Positions 13,401-26,929 are shown, numbered from the stretch's first letter. The stretch: DNA of 64,000 bases from Xiphias gladius (GCF_016859285.1 NC_053402.1:24384056-24448055); one strand, 5' to 3'. A program made the numbers and translations. Notes: a model not told the origin generated them from the letters alone.

Positions 13401-16400
13401 CTACTTTTTGTCCTCTGCGTACAGCTCTTAAGTGTGGTAATATAATGAAACGGTTGAAAGACAGGATGGTAAAATGTGCTTTTTGTGACAAGTATACAGG
13501 CTGTCCAGGTAAGCCCTTTAGATCATATCTACACAGGCAGAGTGGCTACTAGCGAAATGCTGTTACCGTTTTGGTGGGAACAAGGTGGGAATGAAAGGAA
13601 TTTACAGTTTGTATGATTGGTTTTTATGTGTGGATCAACAAATGTTCTTTACCAAAACTGATATCTGTTTTTTTTTTTTGTCCTCAAGGACCAAGAGACC
13701 CAGGTCATGGACATGGAGGACCTGGCTTCAGTAAGTTTTGTATTATCATTGATAATTTCTTCCTCCTAGCAACAAAACCTAACACTCCGCCTACACCGGG
13801 CATTTTTCAACCATTCACAAAGATGCTTTAAATCGCTGTGAATGTTGCTCTCTGGACATCTCTTCATATTTTTTCCAACAGTGCAAGACCAGGATAACTC
13901 TGACAATAACACCATCTTCGTACAAGGCCTGGGAGACGACTACACTGTAGAATCAGTGGCAGACTTTTTTAAGCAGATTGGGATCATTAAGGTAGCTCTC
14001 CATTGCTACATGTTTATGGTCATCAGTCATTGATCACTGCTTGGATTTAAATGGTTTATAAATGTATAGATTTATTCACTTATGTAATAAATTTATAGTA
14101 TGAAAAACTTTAATAGAGTAAGGGCAGAATATGCTAAGAAATCTTGGCTCTGGGAAATATGTGGATTTTTTTAAAGATGAATTTGCATTTCAGAATTTGA
14201 CAGTTTATCAGTGACTGATGTTGAATTTAAACAAATGTGACATTCAAAGTTGGACTGATTGAAGAAAAAAAAAACAAACAATAAATTTCCGTGGCAGCAC
14301 AATATATTTCAAAATCAGGTCTTCAAATTCAGATTGAAACACTACATACAGGGACGTGGGAAAAAACCCAATGAGTACAAATTCAACAATGGCTGAAATG
14401 GAGGCTGATCAATAAGTGGAATTTGTACTTGTTTGTTTTTCATAGGTGCCCGGATATTGTGTCTCAGAAAGCTCGAAGCTGATCAAATTGTTCTTCAAAA
14501 ATTGACCTACAATTTCAACTTTTGAAATATAAATTAAAATCTGATCAAATTCTTTGCTTCTCGGCACAAATATTTGCCCATATATGACACCTTTTTGCAA
14601 CTGAGTCATCCGTTTTTGTGTCTCTTAATTGTCCCTGTTTCTTCCCTCTTTCCATACTCATAGGTCAACAAGAAAACAGGCCTGCCCATGATCAATCTGT
14701 ACACGGACAGAGAGACAGGAAAGCTGAAAGGGGAGGCCACAGTTTCCTTTGATGACCCCCCTTCAGCTAAGGCCGCCATCGACTGGTTTGATGGTACGTT
14801 GTTTATGTGTCTGTCAGGGCTCCCCCAAATTTGGCGTTAGCTCCATGACCTTTTTAAAAAGTCAGGCTGGTATCATTTATATTTTAACATTTTATAATTA
14901 ATCTGACATGAATTCAAGCTGGCCTCAGCTGGTGTGCTCTTCAAAGGAAATAAATACAAATGCTTAAGAGTCACATTTAAGTTTGTCTTGTGTAAAATTC
15001 TGTTCTTGTTCTCATTTCTCAGTTTAATCCATTTTGCAATTTAAAGCACACTTATTTTCTTAGCTCAGCTCAGCTCCTTATGAACCTATCTTTCCTCACC
15101 AGGTAAGGACTTCAATGGAAATCCCATCAAGGTGTCCTTTGCCACCCGCAGAGCTGACTTTGGAGGCCGAGGTGGCATGAGGGGAGGTCGCGGACGAGGA
15201 GGTGAGCCTGTTTTCTAAACTTAAACTTTGTTTTTGAAGGTTCGCATTTTGTAATGGCGGTATGAGATGTTATTTAGAAGTCCTATCCAATCTGAGAACA
15301 ATTTAGTTTAGAAGTTCATTCTTGACTTTGGAAACAGCTGCTGGCACCATCACCACAAGGTCCATTATGTAGCTGCTCAGTAGCTTTTCATCATATCACA
15401 CAATCTTACTCAGTGGATGAAATTTGCCCGGTTGTCATGGACTTGTAGATTTCACAGTTCTGTTACTCTAAGCACTTTAAGAACTTTTCATCCATGTTTG
15501 CTTAAAAGTTAAGAATCAAAGTGCATTCTTGACCTTTGAAACAGCAGTTGTCAAAATAGTCTCACCACAAGGTCCATTTTGTATCTGAACGTTCAGGTTT
15601 CATGCTGTCGTAAAAAAATATTCTCTTATTGCTATTTGTACATTTGCAATATCATCCTGTTTGCAGTCACAAGTCTCTCTTATAATCACATGAAGAGGTT
15701 ATTTTATAGCTGAAAGTATGAGGGCTAAAGAAGCAGTCACAATAAATTCAACTTTACTCATTAAATGTAAACAGCTGTGAGAGACATCTTCGTAATACCA
15801 GGTAAGGCATCACCAGTCCTATCTGTCGCTGACAGGAGATCTAACTGGGTTGTTTTTTTTGCTTTGTGAAGGGCCGATGGGCCATGGCGGATTTGGTGGG
15901 GGTCGAGGTGGAGGTTTTCCAGGAGGCAATGGTGGCAGTGGAGGAGGTGGAGGAGGGGGACAGCAGAGAGCTGGAGACTGGAAGTGTTCAAACCCGTGAG
16001 TCAGGATATGTTGATTTCACAGTGTGTATCTGTATATAACACTTGCTCAAGGATCTGGATGAAATCTAATTTTTGTTAAATGTCATTTGTAGATTTGCAT
16101 ACACTGTATTATGTGAATGATTCATTATGCAACTTTGTAAAAATACTGTAAGATAATTTTTTTTAATTTTTTTTTTCCCTCCCCTTTGGTATAGTAGAAC
16201 ATATATAGTTAGAAACATAAGTATTCGGACAGATGAAAAAACTCTTCACAACCTCTAGCCAGGTAAAGAACACTCTGAAGGAAGTAGGTGTGTCGTTGTC
16301 AAAGTCTACAATCTAAAGACGCCTTCATGAATATAAACACAGAGGGTTTTACCACAAGGTGCAAACCACTGGTAACACTCAGGAACAGAGAGGCCATATT

Positions 16401-19018
16401 AGACTTTGCCTGAAAACCTCTAAAAAAGCCTGCACAGTTCTTGAACAAGATTCTTTGGACTGATGAAACCAAGATGAACTTGCACCAGAATGATGGGAAG
16501 AGAAGAGCATGGAGAAGGAAGTGTTATGGCCTGGGCATGTATGGCTGCCAACTTGTGTTTATTGATGATGTGAATGACAATAGAAGGAGCAGGATGAACT
16601 CTGAAGTGTATAGTTCTATACTTTCTGCTCAGATTCAGCCAAATACTGCAAAACCGATTAGGACGGCGCTTCACAGTAAGGATGGGTAATGACCCGAAAC
16701 ATACTGCGAAAGCAACACACGAGCTTCTCAAGGGAAAGTAAAGGAATATTCTTCAATGGTCAAGTCAGTCACCTGACATCAACCCCACCGAGCATGCTTT
16801 TCACTTCCTGAAGACAAAACTGAGGGCAGAAAGACCCACAGACAAGCAGCAACTGAAGGCGGCTGCAGTAAAGGCCTGGAAAAGCATCTCAAGGGAGGAA
16901 ACGCAGCATTTGGTGATGTCCATGGGTTCAAGACTTCAGGCGGTCATTGCAGACAAAACATAATGATTCATTTTTACACAGTTGATGCACAATATCTTCC
17001 TGTAAATCCTACTGATTCTTGTAGTTTAGGTGCCCTAAAAGACTGCACCGAACATATAAAGAGCTGGATGTCTTGCAACCTCCTCCAGCTTAATAAGGCT
17101 AAGACTCAGATAATTATATTTGCCCCACGCAGCCTGACAGTCGAAATTAATCATCAATCAAGCTTGACTTCATGCCCACAAACTTGAGGCCATCTGGCAG
17201 AAATTTGAGAGCACTCTTATTCAAATCTGCCCTTTAAAAACAAGTACAGGAGGTTATTCAGCCTTGTTTTTATAGGTTGAGGAACATCTCTAAAAATCAA
17301 ACCTGGAGAAAGCTATTCACGCCTTTGTTTCATTCCATCGGGATTACTGTAACTATCTGCATTTGTTGTTCACTACTGGCACAGCAGCTTCTTTCATTTC
17401 TTTTAAATGTCAGCTAAATAGGCACATTTTTAAACTGGCTTTCAACTGATCTGTATGGTTTTATCCCTCCCAGAAAATATTATATCATTTTATTTATTGT
17501 TTTATGTCTTTTATCCGTTTTTACTTTTACTGTATAATCTTATTACTCTCTCTCTTGTCTTTATTGTCTTTAAGCAATAAGGAAGTGTAACACAAACTTG
17601 AGAGAGAGTTGCTATCATTATTATTATCATCATTATTATTATTATTAATTTACTTTTGTGGTTATTTATTGATTACCGTCCTTTCTGCATATTTCTCTTC
17701 AGCAACTGCGGCAACCTGAACTTCTCATGGCGTAATGAGTGTAACCAGTGCAAGGCTCCTAAACCGGAGGATGCTGGTGGGATGCCCCCCATGGAAAGAG
17801 GTTAGACCTATCCAGTGTTTGTATCTTATACCACTTGACATGGACAGTCTGATCAATCCTCAGTGTGTACAGAATACCCCAGAGTCAATCGTAGTAAAGT
17901 GACACTTCCTCTGCGGCTTAGAAATTGTCACCAAATCGCTTGTTCTACCGCCAGGAGGTTACGGAGGAGAGCGCAGAGGGGGGTTTGATCGAGGCGGCTT
18001 CAGGGGCCGAGGCGGCGACCGCGGGGGCTTCAGAGGGGGCCGAGGAGGCGACCGGGGAGGATATGGCCCTGGCAAGATAGACACAAGGTCAGATTCACTC
18101 AATGAAAAATCATCTTTGTGTCAAGATTTGAAATTAAATTTGGTTAAAAACAAGTTTTTAAACATCAAGGGTATAATAGTCAGACCCTTTCCAGCTCTGG
18201 GAACAGTCATTTGGCCAGAGGCATAAAACTCAAGTGCACATGCCTAATTTCCACATCCACAGTGCTTACATTTCAATACTTTTATTATCCTGGTTTATTT
18301 TCTGTGAACATCAAATTTGAATCTGTTTGAAATTACATAATAAAAGGAGGAAGCGTGCAAAATTTGAAGCGGTCCAAATACTTTCTAAAGCCAGTTAACA
18401 GTCTTTTGGGCACCATTTTAATATAAATATTCAATTGAAATACTCCATTTGCCAGAACCTTTAAAAACCTGCTGCATGTGGAAATAAAATCATCGACATG
18501 CTGTTAAAACAAGGATTATATGTCAGCTTGACATCTAAAAACCTCTGCACAGATTGTAGCGGTTTAAAATGTTCCTTCCAGCTCGGCTGTGGATTATGTT
18601 GAGTTTCAAAACATCAACTGTGAGCTGGAAACTTAAGGATTTGAGGGGCATTGACAAAATCTTGGTGTGTATCTTTGACTCACAGACCTCGGGGTATTTT
18701 CACCAAAAAATGACTAAAAGCTTGTTGACAGGGTTGGTTTTGTCTGACAAGAAGTCTTTCCATGCAACGTGTGAATGCGGGCTTTCACTTAAGGAGTATT
18801 TTTGCATTATGATACTGTCACATAAGTGAAGGTTTGGTGGATACCTGAATGTTCCGTACATCAGCTCATCATTTGTCTAAAACCTTTACTGTTCAAACAC
18901 GCACACCTGTACATCCTCTGGACGTTTTTCATTGGTTCGATGCTGATGAAGTAAGTGTGTGTTTGTTGTTATTTCCAGGGGTGACCGCAGACAGGAGCGA
19001 CGGGGCCGTCCCTACTAA
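2621..19018 (+). CDS. fus: FUS RNA-binding protein (FET family), 15 coding exons, 540 aa
   Basis: Coding exons by GT-AG splicing: 2621-2633, 3949-3973, 4375-4550, 4662-4839, 5504-5727, 6154-6349, 10616-10650, 13689-13730, 13882-13991, 14664-14793, 15103-15201, 15872-15995, 17703-17800, 17955-18087, 18979-19018. They total 1623 nt, open throughout. The protein starts [18 protein letters not shown]. It then has an SYGQ-rich prion-like region (to ~205), a first RGG/Gly-rich region (~205-295), an RRM at ~305-390 (RNP2 IFVQGL 308-313, RNP1 KGEATVSF 355-362), RGG2, and a RanBP2-type zinc finger (Cys 448, 453, 464, 467). RGG3 and a C-terminal PY-NLS ending RRGRPY follow. RRM and finger match vertebrate FUS far better than EWSR1 or TAF15. 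FUS is a nuclear RNA/DNA-binding protein acting in transcription, splicing and DNA repair. Intron 12 carries transposon fossils. Confidence 0.97.
6350..13688 (+). promoter_or_regulatory. fus introns 6 and 7 with the 35-nt exon 7 (probable autoregulatory cassette)
   Basis: Intron 6 is 4.27 kb (6350-10615) and intron 7 is 3.04 kb (10651-13688); most other fus introns are under 1.5 kb. Between them lies the 35-nt exon at 10616-10650, encoding roughly [11 protein letters not shown]. Thirty-five is not a multiple of three, so skipping shifts the frame. In mammals FUS protein represses its own exon 7 to trigger nonsense-mediated decay, and introns 6 and 7 are detained in the nucleus. The same architecture here suggests the same control (inference). 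I see no repeats with recognisable coding parts in either intron, only an A-run at 7435-7462. Confidence 0.7.
16205..16962 (+). mobile_element. Tc1-like transposon fossil in fus intron 12
   Basis: The plus strand shows decayed Tc1 transposase in shifting frames: [16 protein letters not shown] (from ~16446), then NDPKHTA-like sequence (~16690). [17 protein letters not shown] follows (~16773), with a C-terminus of the [18 protein letters not shown] type (~16855-16900). At least three stops or frameshifts disrupt it. The upstream end (~16205-16240, with ATAAGTATTCGGACAG) resembles a fish Tc1 terminal repeat. A LINE fragment follows directly, so the downstream terminal repeat seems lost. Confidence 0.85.
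16963..17420 (+). mobile_element. Non-LTR retrotransposon (L2/Rex1-type) reverse transcriptase fragment
   Basis: The frame at 16963-17187 reads [31 protein letters not shown] and [10 protein letters not shown]. This is the conserved stretch after the catalytic motif of fish L2/Rex1-like LINEs (usual form: DDTQLYL...WMS.NFL.LN.DKTEV). A second conserved stretch, resembling KLIHAFVSSRIDYCN, is visible near 17305-17345. Several breaks and the small size show a dead 5'-truncated or internally deleted copy within fus intron 12. Confidence 0.72.
17613..17650. repeat. ATT-rich microsatellite in fus intron 12
   Basis: An imperfect run of ATT/ATC triplets lies just upstream of the intron 12 acceptor (exon 13 starts at 17703). 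Confidence 0.8.
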
Positions 19019-20365
19019 ATCAACATTCAAAGACGAACTCTTCTCCCCCCACCTCAGCACAAAGAACAGTGTGTGTGTGTGTGTGTACCCCTGTCCATAC
19101 TGGGCCCAGCCCTCACCTTTCCCTTTTTATATAACTCTGTTAACTTCGATCCTCCTGATTCAGTCTGTAGAAAAAAGTGACCGTCCCTGTTTTTTGTGCT
19201 TGCTCTTGTTCATGTCGCTCATTTTCTTCACATCCATCCACACTCCTTTCTTCTGCTCAGTGGGGCCTCATTTAGAAAAACAAACTCAGGATCAAATTCC
19301 ATCTCAATTTTCTTTTTTTCTTTTTTTTACTACCAGAGCCTGATTTTTATCACTTTGGCCATCAGTTCAGTTGATTACTAAAACAGTTTACTCACCAGCA
19401 CCAACAGTGGCAACAGTCAGAAACAGTCCAGCTTAACTATATCATCTAAATCCCTTATTACCTCTGCAGGGAGGAGTCCACCAGTGTTGAATGAAATTCC
19501 ATGGAAAATTCAGCTTTTTGTTGTGAATTCAGTAACTTTTCCGAAGGAAATTTTAACATTGTGAGATGGCGAATATGCCAACCTTATTATTATTTTTTTC
19601 TCCTGAACAGCTGAGCCTACTTGATGGAAACAAATCAATATTTTGTTGTTTTTCTTATTGACATGTTGAGGGCACGCATCCTTGTTTTCACTTCAAGGTT
19701 TAGTAACCAGGGGACTTAAAAACCTGAAGGCTCGTGTTGTTTTCACCATAAGACTTTAGTGTAAAAGTGCGGCTACCATGGTTACTGCATGCTCAGGTGT
19801 ACGCAGTTAAGTTAGTGAGTCAACTGATATTTTAAGTGACAAATATCGGCCAAAGCTGTGGAATATAAACCCCAGGGAGTCCAAAAAAAAAAAACGCTTT
19901 AAGTCAAGAAACGGACTTTTGAAAATATTGGTCATCTTAAATCTCACTGTAGACTAAATACACTTCTGGTGGTTGTGTTGGATCACTGCAGGATAGGAAG
20001 CTCTTACACTGCACTTTGTTCACAAACAGAACAACTCAACAACTGAGCAGTTACTGTAGAGTGTGAGACCCAATAGGCCTCATGAAGGAACCACTCAACC
20101 AGTGGATTTGTTCTCAATGGCAGGTACGAGTGACTTAATGGAATTTGTTGCATTCACCAGTTTTCTTATACCCAGAATTTAGTGTTTGGTATGAACCAAA
20201 GTCATGACTGGTTCAGACCCGTCGATAAGTCATGTGCAAATAGCCTGGTTTTCTTTTAGGTGGAAAAAACATTTGACTTAAAAATCAAAATGTCTTAATC
20301 CGAATGAATTTGGAGTGAACACCAGATCATGAAAACTAAAATAAACTTGATGATATGACAAACAG
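19019..20365 (+). other. Probable fus 3'UTR with first canonical polyA signal
   Basis: The first AATAAA after the stop codon is at 20340-20345, giving a possible 3'UTR of about 1.3 kb. A short TG run lies at 19070-19085. The open frame starting at 18849 includes fus exon 15 in another frame and is not a gene. Confidence 0.45.
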
Positions 20366-23300
20366 ATCATTCATTTTGCTCTAACATTATCACAGTTTAC
20401 CTAAACAATTTAGTTGTTTATTTGGGACATACTTTGGCATGGCAACTTTTTAAAATATTTTTTTAGTTTTGAGGAAGCCTCAGGGTCTTGACGCAGGTCG
20501 CTGTCCAGGGGAACATCCCCTGTTGTAACGCTCGACAATTTAAATCCTTCAGTTCAAAAAGTAAATAAGTAAACGGACCATGTCAATTTCCAAAAGCCCA
20601 AGGGGACATCACTTGTTTGGTCTAACGATTCAGAACCCAAAGCTATTCAGTTTAATTTCAAACAAGGAAAAAGTGTTGATTCCCATATTTGAGATACTGA
20701 ACCCATTACATTTTTGGCATTTTTTGCTCAAAAAATGACTAATGATGAATCGATTGTCAAAATAGTTGCTGGTTCATTTTCTCTCGGCCGACTGATTGAT
20801 TCATCGACTGATTGATTGCAGCTCTAGAGGCATCACCGACTCTACTCTCTTATCCATCTTCATTACTTTGAAGTCCCCCTGACGGCGTCTCTTCTAAATT
20901 ATGGACTGCTTTGCTACAGTACAACGTTTCAGCTAACTTCCTGTTAACCTGTTCTTTCTTTCTTTCTGTTACAGTATGGTTCTGCTAAATATGTTCTGTT
21001 TTTGTCTGTCATTTTCTGACCACAGGACTTGAAGCTCTGCAGTGTGAAATTCTTATTTTTACTCTTGGGTAGCATTTTTTTCTTGAATGAAACTTGAAAC
21101 AGATGGAGCAAAACAGATCACCTTACATAGCAATTTGGGGACGTTGATTATGATAATGACCAAATCCCGTGAATGCAGCACCCCCCTCGAGAGCAGATGG
21201 AGTTCGTCAAGTTGAAAGGAGCTATTTATGAAAAGTTTGTGCAGTTTATTGAATCCGATGAAACATTCCAAACCTCACAGAGAGATGTCAGACAGGTTTG
21301 AGACAAAGATTTGAAAAGGCCGAGAGTCTGATTCATTTCCAAAGAGATTGTGAACAGGTTTGAAAGCAGTATCTGAACTGAAGCAACTCTTTTTTTTTGT
21401 GTGTTTTTTTTTACGGTCAGTGATTTCTCGCTAGTTTAACTCACCTGTCGAGAACTCCTTGGACTCGTGCCACCATCCCTTCTGTCAACTTGAACACCAG
21501 TTTCATTTGAGATGCCAACACTGATCTAAAAGATAAGATAAAGATTCAATTACACCTTTTACCTTGTTGGTTCTGAATATTTTTACTCAGATCTAAGTAC
21601 GTCAAAGGAGAAGATTTTATGTTTATGATCAAGTAAAATCCACTTTTGTAAATGAGACCCCATATCTCCGCAGTTGTATTTAAGATGTTTTTGTTGAGGC
21701 AGAACTCTTACTCTCGTGTATTTATTATTAATGTGTTGTTTTTGTATTGTGCATGTGCTGGTTTTCAAAAGAAAGTGTGATAAAACCCAACAATGCATCT
21801 GTGGTTCTTAATCACTCTGATTAGTTTGTATCTTGCGTAGCTTTCAAACATTTTGTTTGTACAGAAAACTGTTGCTCAATGTGATGGAGTATCAGGTGTG
21901 AGGACCGACCGACATGGAAAAAGGAGGCGCGGCAGCTGCGAATAGTTGTTAAGAGCTTGACTGAGTTTGTTTCTCATTGTTCCAGCTTTCCCCTCAGACT
22001 GACATGCAATTTATATCCCCTACTTAATACACCAGATGGTTTCTTATGAGCGCAGGTAATTTGAATAGGTTGTTTTTTCTGAGAACTGGGTACTGAGTCT
22101 CATTTAACCACTCATAATCCTCAGAAATGTCAACCATCTTCAGTGCTATGTATATGGCTGTGAAACACCTTATTGTCACCTTTTTGAGGGTGATCTCATT
22201 GTGGCGCTGGCAGTTTCGTTCTTGGAATTTTCTGGCTTTCCTGAGGCATTTACCTTTTGATAAACTTGTTCATTTGCCTGCCACTCCTGCTCAAACTTGG
22301 CACACTGTCCAAGTTGGTAGACAGTCTACACTGTACGTAGAAAAGGAAAAAGGAACTTTGTGCCAAAATCGTAGCCCCATAGCACCTCAGACTACTGCTG
22401 TGTTTCCTCCAGCTTTTACAAATAAAACTTTTATATTATGCAAGTATGTTGAAAAACTGCAGTCCTACTTTTCAGCACATTTTTATCAGATCTTGTTGAT
22501 CCATTTGAAAAAGTTCATTAGGTGTCATTTCTGGCAGGTAGAGAAAATGAGTGGGTAAAGCTGTTTCCCTGATAGAGAACATGTCCTAAATCCGCTTTAG
22601 TTAAAGGGTCAACTTTAGAAGGTGTTGAATTCTGGCACTTAACACTTTACCTGACTAAATCTACCTGCTGTCATTGGGTTTTCCGTACGTTTATCAGAAA
22701 AATTTCCCCCCTCGGAGCCTCCCCATTATGTTCTATTGCTGAATATGAGTAAAAGAAGAAAAAAAATGCATTCTGAGGCACATCAGGGATTCAGGTGAGC
22801 GCAAAACCACCTGACAGTCATGAAAAATTATCTCTTTTTTAGTATCTATAAGACTAAATTAGTAGTCTTTTGGATAATGTTAGATTATATGTTTTCATGT
22901 AAATTAGCAGAGGTATTTGTTTACAAGGCTTTTTTATTGAAGAGCTATGACTGATACTTTGGATATGAAAATGGCATCTGTTTTTTGTAAAGTAAATAAA
23001 ACCAGAAAATCGGTTTTACAGTCAGTAATTTCTGTGTAACTTTAGTCACCTGTCAAGAATTCATTAATTCATTAATTGGAACATTTCTCTCGGAAGATTC
23101 ACTAACACCTTTCAGTTTTTGGTTCTCAGTATTTTTCCCAAACCTAAGGACGCTTTGGGGAAAAAAGTTCCAGCCGAGTTGTAATGAACTGATGTAATGT
23201 CTTCATCATACTAATTAGAGGAGAGCAGAGGTCGATTCATTGGCATATAACCTAACTTTTCATGAGGCAAATTCTGCCCAAATGTTACCAAAAGTTGCCC

Positions 23301-24280
23301 AAATGATCAAAACCTCTTTTTATTTGCCCAGTCGCATAAAAAGTAGCTTAGTAGCTGCAGGACATGTGCACATCAACATGCGGGAAAACGTGCAAACATC
23401 AGACTTACCATCGAATTTGCGGGTTTTGCCATGACCATGACGTAACCACAAAACCATGAACCCAGGCCAACAGCACCGCTCAATGAGAATCACTTCCCCG
23501 AAAGCCAGTTTGAGATGGGAGAGAAACTGGTTGAATTACCACCTGGGGTGCTGTGTTAGCTGAGGGCAGGGAGGAATAATGCATTTTTATCATTTATTAT
23601 AAACGGCCTCATTGATTTATCTGGCTTGAAATTGTCTTTTTATTAAAGTGACACAATTTCCTGGTGCTGTGTGGGATGTGGAATCAGAATGACTTTGCGC
23701 CTTTAGTGCTACCTGCGTTCTACTTTCAGTGAAGCTGACTTCCTCGTTGAGGTCAGCATGACTGTAGACTCCAACTGGCAGATCCAGTTTGTCTTCAGAG
23801 TTTATATCCCTGGAGACATCACATCGTAGACCAATCGTTAAGCATCCGTATCTGCTTCCTCAGATGCCTGTGAAAGGTCAAGATACAGGACCTGCAGGAG
23901 TTTTTGCGTTTTATTGTCAGTGAATAAGGTTTAATGTTGTTTAATTTTTGTTTTTTGTTTTTTTGACACTGATCAACAGAAGTTACTGATGTCAAAGCGA
24001 AGACAGAACTCTACAAAATGATCTGAATTCATTACAAACATAAAACATGAAATAGATGTTTGCATGAGCTTTCATCCCCTTTTCACCGAAATCCTCACTG
24101 CTGCAGCCGGTTGGTTTTAGGAGTCACATAATCAGTGCGTGTATTCAGAGGTTTTTAGTTGAGTGTAGAATAATCACAGCTGCAGCTGGAGGGTCCGTCT
24201 TTTGGTGGGTCTCCCATGAAGACAAAGGAACATCAATGCAGGTCAGTGCTTCCCAACCTTAGCTTTTTCACCATGATCCA
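20366..24280. other. Intergenic region between fus and the protease gene, no gene seen
   Basis: No exon-like coding segment is recognisable on either strand. A stretch at about 20690-20835, with CGATTGTC, ATTGATTCATCGACTG and ending GCAGCTCTAGAGG, resembles the widespread teleost TIR MITE that ends in TAGTTGCAGCCCTA. Further AATAAA sites (for example near 22418) could serve as distal fus polyadenylation signals. Confidence 0.5.
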
Positions 24281-24299
24281 GTACTTTTAGCGGAGGAAC

Positions 24300-25145
24300 A
24301 CGCAAAGAGGCAGTGATGAAAAGTGACTGGGTACGTTTATAATACTTCTACTCCACATTATTTACTTGACAAGATTTTACATAAAAATATATAAGCTTAA
24401 AAAACAATAAATTGCTGATGATAAAACCAGTGGTTTCAGGTGTCTGAGTTAACAGTTTCACCCAACACACATTTCCCCTCTAAACTTCTCATGTGGTTTC
24501 ATTTAAATATTTGTTTGAGGAAAAATTATCCAATATTTCACAAAATTGAAGATTGAAGCCCCAAAACTGAAAACACTTGTGTATGAGAACTGTGTTTTTA
24601 TTTTACTTTTTCTTCTTTCTTCTTTCCCCATGAATCACCTCACGACCCCTGAGATTTATCTGCTGACCCTCTGGAGGGGACCGACCCCCAGGTTGGGAAC
24701 CAGTGGACTGAACTCTCTACCTGTATATGACGTAGCTAAAACACTGCTGAAGCCTCCATGACTCAGGATCAATGATCTGATCACGTCAGAGAGAATCAGA
24801 GACCAGTCACAGGAGACAGGTCCTTGCACATGAAGTACTTTTACTGTGATACTGGAACTACAGGAAGTACTTTTACTGTGATTCTGGACATGCAGGAATT
24901 ACTTTTACTGTGATACTGTGACTACAGGGAGTACTTTTACTGTGATACTGGAACTGCAGGAAGTACTTTTACTGTGATACTGGAACTACAGGAAGTGCTT
25001 TTACTGTGAAGTGGAACTACAGGAAGTGCTTTTGCTGTGACACTTTGGTACATTTTGCTGATAATACTTCTGTATTTTACTTAAGTAGGGCTTGTGAATG
25101 CAGGACTTTTATTTGTAATTGGGTATTTTTGCATCGTGGTATTGG
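24300..25145 (+). repeat. Teleost interspersed repeat, copy A (contains a minisatellite)
   Basis: The stretch at 24640-24765 (CACGACCCCTGAGATTTATC ... GGAGGGGACCGACCCCCAGG ... ACTGAACTCTCTACCTG) matches the reverse complement of 27120-27250 closely. The 25060-25140 end matches the ends of the copies at 26366-26470 and 26930-27010. It looks like a non-autonomous DNA-transposon or SINE-like family; I cannot name it. No intact coding capacity. Confidence 0.7.
24833..25040 (+). repeat. Minisatellite, ~32-bp unit, about seven copies
   Basis: The unit, roughly GTACTTTTACTGTGATACTG followed by GAACTACAGGAA, repeats about every 31-33 nt from 24833 to 25040. Late copies carry a T-to-G change (GTGCTTTTACTGTGA) or shortening. 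It is an expansion inside repeat copy A. Confidence 0.88.
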
Positions 25146-26269
25146 CACATTAGCAATAAACCTGCAACATTAAACCATCTTTTTCTGTTGATCAGTGTCA
25201 AAAAAGCAGCATTAAATCTACTTCAATTCAAAACTGCACGCATTGCCCTGTGAATCATCCTGACGCATTTGCTTTTTTTGGACTTTTCTGGCTCTCAATA
25301 AAGTTGACAATAAAGAGTCTTTTTAAATGCTCACCTGAGAGACATGTTGTCAGTTAAGGCTTCATTCAGATACTCTGCGTCACTTCCGAAACAGAAAACA
25401 AATCTGGGGTTTATATTTTATTTCCTTCATGACTTTGTGATGAATAGCATGGAAGAAATAAAAAGAGTTTCCTTGTATGAAACTTTGATGTGAAAGGCTG
25501 AAAGTCCAGCCATGATAGAGGTTTTTGTGCTTTATTATTGACCTGTTTGCAGCTGTTTGAACCTTTTAAAAGACACGTTTACATTCTTGGCTGGATGGCA
25601 ACAGCAGGTCCAGCCTTATATACGAGAATGTCCGCGACTGACCGAGTGAGCGATGAAGTTACAATACTGGTCAGCCGAATGCCGCGTGACTAAGGGCTGA
25701 TGCTTCACCATTGTTCGTTGTTCTTTCAAAATGATTTGGCACAAACAGCTTCTATTGCGTCATCAGGGGCTCGTTCACAGGCAGTGTGGCCAAACTAAGC
25801 GCCTTTGTCGCTAGATTTAGCGACTTTTCGGACCCTTCAGTGACTTTTCTTCACTAAAGCCCCTAGGGACAAATCTAGCGACTTTTTGGACAAACCGTAG
25901 CTGCTTTCGGCAAAGAGTTTTTCCCGGCGAGCGCGAGGTCGCACTTTCCCTCCCCGGAAACACCTCTCTATGTGTCTCATTCTCGGACTAGATGAGCTTC
26001 TAACTTTCTCTCTGAGTGATCATTTCACAGGTATATAAATCGATTCGAAGTCGTAATGTGTTGATTTGACAATTAAACCTACCAAAAACTGCTGTGTGTT
26101 TCGCATATTTGATGCCAGTCACTACAGAACATGTTTGCTTCAGATTCCTGCTGCTTTCCCAAATCGTGTCGTCGGTTTTTAATTGGGTTTCCATCCTTCC
26201 AGTCAGCCGTTGGTTTCACGTCTGACTCACTGATTCATTTAAAAGCTGCCCTCAGGTAAACTAGAAAAT

Positions 26270-26500
26270 AAACTGTAACTTCATCCTTCTACTCCACCAC
26301 ATTTCAGGGGGAAATATTGCACTTTCTACCTCACTACAATTATTATTCAACTTCCGTTACCTTAAGTGCATTTTACTGATAATACATCTGTAACTCTAAG
26401 TGAAATTTTGAACGTTGGGCTTTTACTTGTAATGGAACGTTTTTACACTGTGTTATTACTAGGTATACATAATGAAAACATGAGAGTACTTGAAGTTAAA
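26270..26500 (+). repeat. Teleost interspersed repeat, partial copy C
   Basis: The segment CTTCTACTCCACCACATTTC ... TTTACTGATAATACATCTGT ... GGGCTTTTACTTGTAATGGA has the same order of blocks as the 3' half of copy A (24340-25140) in the same orientation. It lacks the minisatellite and the middle block. Confidence 0.6.
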
Positions 26501-26929
26501 TGTGATGGATTAGTTATCTGCACGACTTTAAGTCTGAGCTGTTTTGTTTTTTTTTGTAAGAATGAACTGAAATCCGTGGCTAGGAAATCAGTCTAAACGC
26601 TGATTTATAAAATAAAGTACACCTGAGTTGTAGAAAATGAGCAAAAACTTGTAAAAAACATTTCTGAGGTGTAAAAAAAAACAAAACCTGAGAATTCAGT
26701 GGCTCATTGTCAAATTCAAGCCGGTTCCTGTACAGATGTGCAGGAATGCTGCCAGGTTAGATTTACCTTATGATAGTCCGTTAAAGGCTGCCAGTGTTGT
26801 TCCTCTCTTCTGAAAGTCCCATGGTCATGACTTTAATTGAAACAGGAATAACCTGTCACGCTTAACTCTTGGTCTAATAAATAAATTCAGCCTTAAGCAT
26901 TAATTAAACTGTTAGAACCTCTCAGGTGG

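Noticed and set aside
18849-19343. 164-codon open frame at the end of fus
   Set aside because: It covers fus exon 15 and 3'UTR in another frame, with no domain and a low-complexity end.
22127-22558. 143-codon open frame downstream of fus
   Set aside because: No domain or conserved motif seen; AT-rich intergenic sequence with a chance open frame. A search against fish transcripts would settle it.
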